Source of the DNA: Candidatus Poribacteria bacterium
Lineage (GTDB): Bacteria > Poribacteria > WGA-4E > WGA-3G
DNA length: 64,000 bases
Direction: 5' to 3'
NCBI GenBank assembly: GCA_009841255.1
Contig: VXMD01000048.1
Location: 1 to 64,000 of the forward strand
Shown here: positions 8,621 through 16,198 of the stretch, one piece after another
Numbering within the stretch: position 1 is the stretch's first letter
How the letters are laid out: every line of letters begins with the position of its first letter
Position numbers and translations under genes: made by a program
The notes under the pieces: generated by a model
The model's input: the letters and a program-made list of their open reading frames with translations, nothing else
What the model was told of the DNA's origin: nothing
Database searches by the model: none

Positions 8621-9607
8621 ATGAAATCAGTCTTACCTAAACGAGTCATGCGGTGGTTTTTCATCGTGCTTATGGGGTTCCTCGTAACATTGGCAGGCCA
8701 CTTACCTGTCGATGCCGTGAAAATTGCCTTCCAATCAAATCGAGATTTCGCTGATTTTGAGTTTAAATATAATATCTATGTGATAGACACTAACGGGAAG
8801 CACCTCCTTAGACTCACACAGGGGCAGTCGTCAAATTTGAATCCAGCGTGGTCGCCGGACGGGACCAAAATAGCCTTTGCTTCAAGCCGCAAGGGCAATT
8901 TGGGCATTTATGTAATGGATGCCGACGGTAGCAATCCGATCAACCTCACGCAAAGTCCAAACGGAGGCGACTGGTCTCCTGACTGGGCACCGGACGGGAA
9001 TCGAATCGTCTTCAACTCAAGGCGGGATCGTAACGAGGAAATCTACGTGATAAATGCGAAGGGTGCGAATCTTATCAATCTGACGCAACATTTGAAGTCT
9101 GATCGCTCCCCGAGTTGGTCTCCAGACGGGAGTCGAATCGCCTTTTCTTCGGATCGTGATGGTGATTATGAGATCTATGTGATGAACGCCGATGGTACCA
9201 ATCCCATTCAACTGACCGAAGATCTATGGGCATCAGATGAAGGACCTGCGTGGTCTCCAGACGGGAGTCGAATCGCTTTTTCTTCAGATCGTGATGGGGA
9301 CAATGAGATCTATGTGATGAATGCTGATGGCAGTAATCCTGTTCAATTGACCCATAACTTATGGGAGATAGACTTTGCGCCGGCGTGGTCTTCAGGTGGG
9401 ACGAAAATTACCTTTAGTTCATTCAATCATGTCCGCTCCGCCGATATTTATGTGATGAATGCTGATGGTTCTGATCTCGTCAACCTCACTCAAAATCAAA
9501 GTGGAGACGATTTCGTGAGTTCTTGGCAGCCAACACCATTGGCGGTTTCCTCACAAGAGAAGTTGGGGACATTGTGGGGCAGAATCAAGCAGAAGCGGGT
9601 AAAATGA
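8621..9607 (+). CDS. Secreted TolB-like beta-propeller protein 1
   Basis: A 328-residue exported protein. After a signal sequence (residues 10-30) come six to seven WD40-like TolB repeats with a pattern such as WSPDGTKIAFASSR, then IYVMDADGSNPINLT. The repeats build a six-bladed propeller of the kind found in TolB and DPP-IV N-domains; no enzyme domain is attached. The C-terminus, TPLAVSSQEKLGTLWG plus a basic tail, is shared with the next two genes. The start ATG follows AAAGGAG. First of three tandem paralogues inserted between rnhB and yraN. A periplasmic binding or scaffold role is likely; the ligand is unknown. Confidence 0.85.
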   Translation: MKSVLPKRVMRWFFIVLMGFLVTLAGHLPVDAVKIAFQSNRDFADFEFKYNIYVIDTNGKHLLRLTQGQSSNLNPAWSPDGTKIAFASSRKGNLGIYVMDADGSNPINLTQSPNGGDWSPDWAPDGNRIVFNSRRDRNEEIYVINAKGANLINLTQHLKSDRSPSWSPDGSRIAFSSDRDGDYEIYVMNADGTNPIQLTEDLWASDEGPAWSPDGSRIAFSSDRDGDNEIYVMNADGSNPVQLTHNLWEIDFAPAWSSGGTKITFSSFNHVRSADIYVMNADGSDLVNLTQNQSGDDFVSSWQPTPLAVSSQEKLGTLWGRIKQKRVK

Positions 9608-9656
9608 CATTTCCAGTAGTAAAAAGGGTATTCTGACATGCTTAAGGGAGGAGAAA

Positions 9657-10631
9657 ATGAGAATTCGATTGGGACTATTGACGCCGCCAAACGATCAACG
9701 AAAAAACCTACTGTTCTTTTTCCTGTTAGGGATGTTGGCGGTGATAAGTACAACGCGGGTTGCTGGGGCTCAAATCGCTTTTACATCGGGGGATTGGATA
9801 CCCGGACCGAATATTTATATCGTGGATTCTGAGGGGAAGAAGGTGCGACAACTCACTGACCACGAACGAGGGGACTGGAGCCCAACTTGGTCCCCGGACG
9901 GAAGGTGGATCGCCTTTGAATCCGAGCGGGTTGGACATCCAGAAATCTATGTAATGGAAGCAAACGGACGTAACCCGATTAACCTGACTCAGCATCCTGC
10001 ACCGGATCGTAGCCCCGCGTGGTCTCCAGATGGTCGGCAGATCGCTTTTATATCATTGCGAGATGGTAGTTTCGATATCTATGTGATGAATGCTGACGGC
10101 ACGAACCCAATACAGCTCACCGACCATCCGCGTCCAGATATTGATCCGACCTGGTCTCCAGATGGCACACGGATTGCATTTGAATCCCCTCGTATTTCTG
10201 GTTCGGACATCTTTGTGATAAATGCTGACGGTACGGATCTCAAAAGGGTCACTGACGCTCGACAGTGGGACTCAGAACCGGCGTGGTCTCCGGATGGCAC
10301 ACAGATTGCCTTTGCATCTTGGCGCGGCAGTATCTGGGATGTCTACATCATAGATGTGGATGGCAAAGGCGAGACGAATCTGACCAACAGCAAATCCAAT
10401 GACAAACATCCGACCTGGTCTCCAGATGGTCAGCAGATCGCTTATTCATCACAGCGTGATGGTCTTTATGGTATCTACGTGATGAACGCCGATGGGAGCG
10501 ACAGTGTTGCGCTTGTTGAGAACTTAAAAGTCGCAATAGAACCGGCTTGGGCACCCACATCGTTGGCGGTTTCTCCACAGAATAGGGTGGTAACGTTGTG
10601 GGGATCGATTAAGAAGCATAAATCGAGATAA
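9657..10631 (+). CDS. Secreted TolB-like beta-propeller protein 2
   Basis: A 324-residue paralogue of the preceding protein. It has a signal sequence at residues 18-37 (LLFFFLLGMLAVISTTRVAG) and then repeats with the WSPDG-(8)-S-R-DG-IYVMNADG pattern. The second blade row is more diverged (EIYVMEANGRNPINLT). It ends SLAVSPQNRVVTLWG followed by lysines, the same tail as its neighbours. The ATG at 9657 has GGGAGGA seven bases upstream. It begins 49 bp after paralogue 1, so the two are probably co-transcribed. Confidence 0.84.
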   Translation: MRIRLGLLTPPNDQRKNLLFFFLLGMLAVISTTRVAGAQIAFTSGDWIPGPNIYIVDSEGKKVRQLTDHERGDWSPTWSPDGRWIAFESERVGHPEIYVMEANGRNPINLTQHPAPDRSPAWSPDGRQIAFISLRDGSFDIYVMNADGTNPIQLTDHPRPDIDPTWSPDGTRIAFESPRISGSDIFVINADGTDLKRVTDARQWDSEPAWSPDGTQIAFASWRGSIWDVYIIDVDGKGETNLTNSKSNDKHPTWSPDGQQIAYSSQRDGLYGIYVMNADGSDSVALVENLKVAIEPAWAPTSLAVSPQNRVVTLWGSIKKHKSR

Positions 10632-10721
10632 GGTTTTCGCTACTGAAACAGGTTCCTATAGAATTTCCTCCACATTTGCACAGAACGCGAGAACCATAAA
10701 GTTGACATTGGGTGGAAAATT

Positions 10722-11693
10722 ATGAAAATCCTGTATTTACAGAAATGTTTTTGGGGACTGTTGATAGGTTTTTTCATTGTATTGGCGACTCAGGCACCGG
10801 TCGTGGCGATAAAGATCGCCTTTGAATCGAGTCGAGATTTTGGTGAGTTTGAGTTTAGATATAATATCTATGTGATGGATGCCGATGGGAAGAACCTTGT
10901 CAGACTCACACAAGGTCCAGCATCGGACACTTATCCAACGTGGTTTCCAGACGGGACGCAAATCGCGTTTGTGTCAAACCGCAATAACGGCATTGATATC
11001 TATGTAATAGATGTGGATGGTGGCAACCCCACTAATCTTACACAAACTCCAAAGAAAAACGAACGGTCCCCTGCTTGGTCTCCGGATGGGAGTCAAATCG
11101 TCTTCAACTCAAGGCGAGATGGTAACGAGGAAATCTATGTGATGAATGCCAATGGTGCCAATCCTATTAACCTCACTCAAGATGTGAATATGGACTTTCA
11201 TCCGACGTGGTCTCCAGATGGGGAGCAAATCGCCTTCAGCTCAAATCGAGATGGCGACTTTGAAATCTATGTGATGGATGCCAATGGCACCAACCCCGTC
11301 CAACTGACCGAAGATCCATGGGCATCGGACTTTCGTCCTGCTTGGTCTCCGGATGGGACGAAAATCGCCTTTGCTTCAGACCGGGATGGGGACATGGAAA
11401 TCTATGTGATGGATGCTGACGGTACCAATCTCATTCAACTCACGCATAACTTGTGGGAAGTAGATGGAGGTCCCTCATGGTCTCCGGATGGAAAGAAAAT
11501 TGCCTTTAGTTCATATAGTCATGTTCTCCGCGCCGATATTTATATCATGAACACCGATGGTTCCAACATTGTCAATCTCACTCAAAATCAAGACAGAGAC
11601 GAGTTCATGGCTTCTTGGCATCCAACGCCATTGGCAGTTTCTTCCAAAGGAAAATTGCCAACCTTATGGGGAACTCTCAAACGGAAGCAATAG
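10722..11693 (+). CDS. Secreted TolB-like beta-propeller protein 3
   Basis: A 323-residue paralogue, clearly closest to copy 1. Both start with a signal peptide followed by IKIAFESSRDFGEFEFRYN-like sequence, and the blades line up residue for residue. Copies 1 and 3 probably arose by duplication after copy 2 diverged. The C-terminal tail is TPLAVSSKGKLPTLWG then basic residues. A 90-bp spacer separates it from copy 2. As with the others, only propeller blades are present and no catalytic triad follows. Confidence 0.84.
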   Translation: MKILYLQKCFWGLLIGFFIVLATQAPVVAIKIAFESSRDFGEFEFRYNIYVMDADGKNLVRLTQGPASDTYPTWFPDGTQIAFVSNRNNGIDIYVIDVDGGNPTNLTQTPKKNERSPAWSPDGSQIVFNSRRDGNEEIYVMNANGANPINLTQDVNMDFHPTWSPDGEQIAFSSNRDGDFEIYVMDANGTNPVQLTEDPWASDFRPAWSPDGTKIAFASDRDGDMEIYVMDADGTNLIQLTHNLWEVDGGPSWSPDGKKIAFSSYSHVLRADIYIMNTDGSNIVNLTQNQDRDEFMASWHPTPLAVSSKGKLPTLWGTLKRKQ

Positions 11694-11723
11694 TTGTGTT
11701 TCATAGAAAATTGTAGCCTGCAA

Positions 11724-11794
11724 CAATACGCAGAAACACCCAAGCAATACGCAGAAATACCCAAGCAAAAACACCCCAAGCAAAAACACGCAGG
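11724..11794 (+). repeat. Short tandem repeat before yraN
   Basis: Two 21-base units (11724-11744 and 11745-11765, CAATACGCAGAAAYACCCAAG) are followed by two 15-base shortened units (CAAAAACACCCCAAG, the last diverging). It lies in the noncoding gap between the third propeller gene and yraN and is not a multiple-spacer CRISPR-like array. Confidence 0.75.
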
Positions 11795-11839
11795 CGGATA
11801 TGAGAAACGCACTTCAAAGATATAACAACCGCTATTTCT

Positions 11840-11859
11840 CCGCAAGGTAAAATTAAAAA
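11840..11859 (+). repeat. Start-site repeat (AAGGNATAATTAAAA family) before yraN
   Basis: CCGCAAGGTAAAATTAAAAA ends immediately before the yraN ATG. The same core lies directly before start codons at 34174, 42396, 45130 and 50299. AAGG, 12 bases from the ATG, may serve as the ribosome site. Confidence 0.7.
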
Positions 11860-12234
11860 ATGGATCGTTCACGCTTGAACATCGCGAAAATTGGTGAATC
11901 GTTGGCAGTGAAGCATCTCAAGGCGCGTGGATATCGCATCCTTGCACAGAATTATCGCGCACGACGCGGCGAAATTGATCTCATAGCACGAGATGGTGAA
12001 TTTGTTGTCTTTGTGGAAGTGAAAACGCGACGAAGCCTCAAATTTGGATTACCGCAAGCGGCTGTAACTTGGCAGAAACAACGACAGATTTCCAAAGTCG
12101 CTTTGGCATACCTGCAAGCCCACAATCTCTTGGACGCGCCCTGCCGTTTTGATGTTATCGCAATCCACTTGTCCCCGCAACTTGAATTGTTAAACCTTGA
12201 GCAAATTGAGAGCGCGTTTGAATTTCAAGCCTAA
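11860..12234 (+). CDS. yraN: YraN family (UPF0102) nuclease-like protein
   Basis: A 124-residue protein with the PD-(D/E)xK-type core of the YraN family: GEIDLIARDGEFVVFVEVKT (about residues 36-57), then RRS and a Q-containing helix. The family resembles Holliday-junction resolvase-like nucleases; its cellular role is unsettled. In many genomes yraN directly follows rnhB; here the three propeller genes intervene. The ATG is provided at the end of a dispersed repeat. Confidence 0.92.
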   Translation: MDRSRLNIAKIGESLAVKHLKARGYRILAQNYRARRGEIDLIARDGEFVVFVEVKTRRSLKFGLPQAAVTWQKQRQISKVALAYLQAHNLLDAPCRFDVIAIHLSPQLELLNLEQIESAFEFQA

Positions 12235-12271
12235 ACGCAACGCTGAATGACTTCTTGTTAACGTTGATACT

Positions 12272-13165
12272 TCACAGGTCAGGAAACCTTAAAATCCGTT
12301 TCGCATTTCCGCCCATGATGTCTGCCATTTCCGCTTCAGATAAATCTGGTAGTAATTTTTCTATAACTGTGGTTAGTTTCCCATAACCCGGTTCCTCCAA
12401 AATCCATGGAAAATCGGTTGCCCACATTAATCGTTTTGCCCCAAAGCCTGTCAAAAGACCCCGGTGCCAGCCAGCCAAATCTTTATAGGGGAATTCTTCG
12501 CTGCTAAAGGCGTATTGACCCGAGAGATGCACATTGACATTTTCAAAGCGCGCGAGGCGATAAGTGGTATGCATAGTGAGGTTGTAACCTGTCACCTGTA
12601 TCTGGGGTCTCCCGAATTCGTCCCAACTGAATTTGCCTTTTCCTGGGCACACGGCGAGATGATTTAGCACAACACGAACTTGTGGGAATGCCTGTACCAG
12701 ATAGGGTAGGAGATGGGCGTTGATGGCGTTCGGATAGAGCCATAGCACATAGTCGCGTTCGGCGGCACACTCCCAGATGGAATAGGCATCAAATTCTCGA
12801 ACATCCATTTTCGCAAAAATATCGCGCGGTCCGCCAAATGTAGAGAGTCGGAACCCAATAATCCCAGTCCCATCTGTTAATTTCTGCATGTGTTCAGCGG
12901 GGTTTGGGTGTCCCTCTGGGATCAGTCCGATGCCTAAAAACCGATTCGGATACGCTTTGAGGCACTGGAGCAAATAACGATGCTGTTCTATACTCGTGCC
13001 AGCCATCTGGACGAGCACTGCTTGGTCGATCTGGTGTTTTTCCATTTCGCCTAACAGTTTTTCGACAGGTTCTTCCCGTTCGGCGGGCCAGATATCTGAC
13101 GTCTCCCTCGGAAACTCAGCGGAGGCTTTTGTGAATACATGCAGATGGGCATCAATTCGTGGCAT
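12272..13165 (-). CDS. Amidohydrolase-family TIM-barrel metal hydrolase
   Basis: A 297-residue member of the amidohydrolase 2 group. It starts MPRIDAHLHVF with the metal-binding HxH (H7, H9). Further ligands are suggested by the VVLNHLAVCPG histidine and the late MWATDFPW aspartate. Relatives hydrolyse lactones or decarboxylate aromatic acids; the substrate here is unknown. The upstream PhyH-family gene on the same strand ends 18 bp before its start, so they are likely an operon. A ribosome site (AAGGAGTG) precedes the ATG. It converges with yraN across a 37-bp gap. Confidence 0.86.
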   Translation of the reverse strand: MPRIDAHLHVFTKASAEFPRETSDIWPAEREEPVEKLLGEMEKHQIDQAVLVQMAGTSIEQHRYLLQCLKAYPNRFLGIGLIPEGHPNPAEHMQKLTDGTGIIGFRLSTFGGPRDIFAKMDVREFDAYSIWECAAERDYVLWLYPNAINAHLLPYLVQAFPQVRVVLNHLAVCPGKGKFSWDEFGRPQIQVTGYNLTMHTTYRLARFENVNVHLSGQYAFSSEEFPYKDLAGWHRGLLTGFGAKRLMWATDFPWILEEPGYGKLTTVIEKLLPDLSEAEMADIMGGNAKRILRFPDL

Positions 13166-13183
13166 AGCATAACACTCCTTTGA

Positions 13184-13900
13184 TTAGCCGTCCAAACTAA
13201 ACAGTTTGCGACGTTCCGGGGTTTGGCAGTACGCCGAGATGGAGGCATACTGTTCCGGTCCAATGCGTCCCGGTGTTCGCTTTTCGTAAATCAGGATAAT
13301 GGATTTACGCGACACATCGGAGTGATTGTCCATTGAAACGTGCCATCCGCACGAATTGAACATAATCGCTGTACCGGCTTTACCGGGGAAAGTTTTGTGT
13401 CCCGGCATACTCTCTTGCCGCATCGGACGCGTGTACGGACCCGCATCGGGTTTATGACTGCCCGGCACAAAGCCGAATTCTCCACCGCCGGGTTCGACAT
13501 CGTTGACGTAGATTTGCACCTTGATGTGGAGTGGATTGTCCTGTCCCACATCAGGGTGCCATCCCGTATAGCTCACGGGCCACGGTGCCACCGTCCGAAC
13601 CTGAGGTCCCAATAGGATGAGATCGTGATCTGTGAACGCCATCAACGCGCCGTAGTAGCTTGGATAATCAATAATATCGATGAAAATCGGATCTTTTTCA
13701 AGCGGATTTGGGATGTCATAGAAGGTAGCAACGGATTCCCCCGCTTCGACTCTGTCCAGCCAGTCTGCCTTGCATGTGTCTGCCCAGTAATCGAAAGCGG
13801 TTTGGAGCCGCTTGAGGTCCTCGCCTTGGATTGCGTTTTCAAAGACGAGATATCCTTCTTCTTCCCACTGTGCTTTCTGTTCGGGTGTCGGTAGAATCAT
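13184..13900 (-). CDS. Phytanoyl-CoA-dioxygenase-family oxygenase
   Basis: A 238-residue Fe(II)/2-oxoglutarate oxygenase of the PhyH type. Numbered from the ATG at 13900, the facial triad is H115-x-D117 (GWHPDVG) and H187 (CGWHVSMDNH), with SRK downstream as the probable 2-oxoglutarate arginine. The frame continues upstream to 13945, but only the ATG at 13900 has a good ribosome site (GGGAGG). Family members hydroxylate a wide range of small molecules; the true substrate is unknown. It precedes the amidohydrolase gene by 18 bp, which suggests a joint catabolic step. Confidence 0.87.
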   Translation of the reverse strand: MILPTPEQKAQWEEEGYLVFENAIQGEDLKRLQTAFDYWADTCKADWLDRVEAGESVATFYDIPNPLEKDPIFIDIIDYPSYYGALMAFTDHDLILLGPQVRTVAPWPVSYTGWHPDVGQDNPLHIKVQIYVNDVEPGGGEFGFVPGSHKPDAGPYTRPMRQESMPGHKTFPGKAGTAIMFNSCGWHVSMDNHSDVSRKSIILIYEKRTPGRIGPEQYASISAYCQTPERRKLFSLDG

Positions 13901-14090
13901 GGTTTGCCTCCCTTGACATATTCGCGTGATACGAGCAGGCGACAAGGATAGCCTGCGGTGCTTGAGAGAACACTGTTAGTGGACCAAAAACTGTCTTTAC
14001 ACGCTTGCGTCAAATTAAAATAACCCAAGTTTCTATCTAGTAGGTTTTGGGTGTTTAGACACAAATTTTTTACGGAAAAGCGTATCTTCA

Positions 14091-14155
14091 CACTCCGTAG
14101 GAGTGTTATGTCTATAGAAAATCGGACATTCAAGGAGTTGCACCCCGTAGGGGTG
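14091..14155. repeat. Pair of CCGTAGG hairpin repeats
   Basis: Two perfect 6-bp hairpins, CACTCCGTAGGAGTG (14091-14105) and CACCCCGTAGGGGTG (14141-14155), are 50 bases apart. Each is followed by a similar stretch (TTATGTCTATAGAAAA and CTATGTGAATAAAAAA), so the pair is a direct repeat of about 30 bases. It fills the 284-bp gap between two minus-strand genes. Compensatory changes between the copies (CTCC/GGAG versus CCCC/GGGG) indicate the hairpin itself is selected or copied. Confidence 0.7.
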
Positions 14156-14184
14156 CTATGTGAATAAAAAAGTGGCAACTTAGG

Positions 14185-15228
14185 TTAAAAAACTTTACCT
14201 CTACCAGCAATGCACCAAGTTGTTTCAACTGCATCGCCTCGTATACCTACCAGTTCATCGTGAAGGTTGCTCGTCATCCCCTGATGCAACGGGATAACGG
14301 AGAGTTGTTCACCGACCTTAAATCGGTGGGAGCATTCACTGACATCGACATGCCCATGTTCAACGGACATACCGTAAATCTTCGCCTCGGGATGTTCAAT
14401 GATGTGTCCATAAGGTGTTGGAGGATAACTGGCAAAAGTCTTCATCCCACCGTCGATGATAATACGTTCTGGTGTGGGTGTGCTGACAACGGTTACGATG
14501 ACCCGCAGGACACACCTATCAGGTGCGAGCATCTTCGAATTGCCGATCCGAGTTATCCCTTCGTAAACGTAAGAGCCGCTTCGGGTTTCCGTGCAACCGA
14601 GTTCTGTCGATGCGGCTTCCGAGCCTGTACCGCCCCCACTAATGATGTTCACAGGGATGCCATCATGCTTTAGAAGATCGAGGGTTTCCGTGATGAACGG
14701 TTTGGCTCGGACGTTGCTTGGATACGTCATCACGCCTTGGAAGTCGATGCCAGGCATTTTCATAATCTGTTGTGTGAGGCGTTGTGCGGCTTGAGGGGAC
14801 TGCACACCACAGCGTCCACTTCCGGTATCGAGTTCCACGATAACAGGCACTGCACAATTATCGGCACTTGCTTGTTGAGAGATGCCGGTTGCAGTCTCTT
14901 CCGAATCAAGCGCGACGATGATCTTGGCACGTTGGACGAGTGCCGTCAATCGCTTCAGTTTCGGTTTTCCGACGATATTATACGGAATCAGGATATTATC
15001 GATTCCAGCGTCCACCATGACCTCTGCTTCCCCTAATTTCTGACAAGTAATGCCTTCGGAACCGGCAGCGATTTGTAATTTAGCGATCTCTGGCACCTTA
15101 TGCGTTTTGGTGTGAACGCGTAGAGGGATACCGAGTTGGTCGCAGTGCGTTGCCATTCCGTCGATGTTTCGTTCAAGCACGTCCAGATCCGCGGCAAGTG
15201 CGGGTGTGTCTAAGGCAGCGATGTTCAT
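14185..15228 (-). CDS. D-threonine aldolase / D-serine dehydratase-like PLP enzyme
   Basis: A 347-residue fold-type III PLP enzyme (alanine-racemase-like barrel). The PLP lysine lies in RVHTKTHKVPEIAKLQ near the N-terminus, with GSGRCGV and IISGGGTGSEAAS as the phosphate-binding part. In characterised relatives a C-terminal H-x-C or H-x-D pair binds the catalytic metal. Here the equivalent reads PLHQGMTSNLHDELVG, so the second ligand appears to be Gly. The start was set at the ATG at 15228 (preceded by CACGAGG) rather than the upstream in-frame 15255. Likely acts on a D-hydroxy amino acid, but the metal site leaves doubt. Confidence 0.8.
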   Translation of the reverse strand: MNIAALDTPALAADLDVLERNIDGMATHCDQLGIPLRVHTKTHKVPEIAKLQIAAGSEGITCQKLGEAEVMVDAGIDNILIPYNIVGKPKLKRLTALVQRAKIIVALDSEETATGISQQASADNCAVPVIVELDTGSGRCGVQSPQAAQRLTQQIMKMPGIDFQGVMTYPSNVRAKPFITETLDLLKHDGIPVNIISGGGTGSEAASTELGCTETRSGSYVYEGITRIGNSKMLAPDRCVLRVIVTVVSTPTPERIIIDGGMKTFASYPPTPYGHIIEHPEAKIYGMSVEHGHVDVSECSHRFKVGEQLSVIPLHQGMTSNLHDELVGIRGDAVETTWCIAGRGKVF

Positions 15229-15342
15229 AGTTTTCCTCGTGGTGTGGGCTGACAAGCAACGTCTTACGTCAAATAGGTTTCTGCGCTTAGTTTACCTGTT
15301 ATACACTTTTCTGTCAAGCGATTGGATTATGATAGTTTGTCC

Positions 15343-15370
15343 TTGAAATTTCCACAGAAATAGATATAAT
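15343..15370 (+). promoter_or_regulatory. Probable sigma70 promoter of ubiX
   Basis: TTGAAA (15343-15348), 16-base spacer, TATAAT (15365-15370). It points toward ubiX 177 bases downstream. The leader contains the long dispersed-repeat block at 15413-15530. Confidence 0.65.
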
Positions 15371-15412
15371 AGGTAGACTTTACAAGCACACACACTGTTT
15401 GGAGGAATGGTT

Positions 15413-15530
15413 GTTAGTTGTCGGAAGATTGGTTATCGGTTATCGGCTGTCGGTTGTCGGTCACAAGAGCGATTCGTTAAACGATGTTCTCTTAACCGAA
15501 AACCCGAACCGATAACTGATAACTACTAAA
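15413..15530 (+). repeat. Inverted block of CTGATAACTGA-type repeats before ubiX
   Basis: The first half reads as repeated GGTTATCGGTTATCGGCTGTC units. The second half reads as the complement (AACCGAAAACCCGAACCGATAACTGATAAC split across the block). The two halves could pair into a long stem in the ubiX leader, ending just before its ribosome site AAAAGGAG. Confidence 0.65.
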
Positions 15531-15546
15531 AGGAGACTTTGGTAAA

Positions 15547-16140
15547 TTGAAACGATTGATTGTAGGAATCACCGGCGCGAGCGCAGGTATATATGGAGTC
15601 CGTCTGCTGCAAGTGCTCACGGAGCAGGAGGATATAGAAATCCATCTAACAATTTCTTCATCTGGAGCGCGTGCCTTGTCAGAGGAACTTCAGATTGAAG
15701 TTGATCTTGACAATTTCAAATTGGAGTCACTCATTGGTGTTTCCTCGCTGCGTGTTGTTTACCATCATGAATCGGACATCGCGGCACCGATTGCCAGTGG
15801 TTCTTTCCGGACGGAGGGGATGGTCGTTGTGCCTTGTAGTATGGGGAGCATTGCGTCTATTGCCGGGGGAATTTCCCGCAATCTTATCCAACGTGCCGCG
15901 GATGTGTGTATCAAGGAGAATCGTAAACTCGTGGTTGTTCCGCGCGAAACGCCCTTAAGTCCCATCCATCTGGAGAACATGCTGAAATTGTCGCGCCTAG
16001 GGGTTTGCGTGTTACCTGCGATGCCGGGGTTTTATCACTACCCAAAAAACGTGGACGATCTGCTCAACTTCGTTGTTACAAAAATCTTGGATCAGTTTGG
16101 GATAGATACAAAGCTCATCCAACGATGGAAGGAATTTTAA
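15547..16140 (+). CDS. ubiX: Flavin prenyltransferase UbiX
   Basis: A 197-residue UbiX/Pad1-like enzyme that makes prenylated FMN, the cofactor of UbiD-type decarboxylases. It shows the N-terminal GITGASAGIYGVRLLQVL, the central PIASGSFRTEGMVVVPCSMG and the late LVVVPRETPLSPIHLENMLKL, all standard. The start is a TTG at 15547 behind AAAAGGAG (15527-15534). No ubiD partner is in the window. A UbiA-family gene is present 13 kb away, so a quinone pathway is possible but not shown. Confidence 0.95.
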   Translation: MKRLIVGITGASAGIYGVRLLQVLTEQEDIEIHLTISSSGARALSEELQIEVDLDNFKLESLIGVSSLRVVYHHESDIAAPIASGSFRTEGMVVVPCSMGSIASIAGGISRNLIQRAADVCIKENRKLVVVPRETPLSPIHLENMLKLSRLGVCVLPAMPGFYHYPKNVDDLLNFVVTKILDQFGIDTKLIQRWKEF

Positions 16141-16163
16141 TTTTTCCTTACGGAGGAACACAG
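16139..16163 (-). repeat. Orphan copy of the start-site repeat between convergent genes
   Basis: On the minus strand GTTCCTCCGTAAGGAAAAATTAAAA matches the AAGGNATAATTAAAA family but points into the ubiX 3' end, so no start codon follows. It overlaps the ubiX stop by two bases. This shows the element can move independently of gene starts. Confidence 0.55.
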
Positions 16164-16198
16164 ACTTTACAACTTTAGCACACTCGCAAACTTCCTTT

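Noticed and set aside
11724-11794. Possible CRISPR array
   Set aside because: The units are directly adjacent with no spacers, only four copies, and no cas genes occur; it is a simple tandem repeat.
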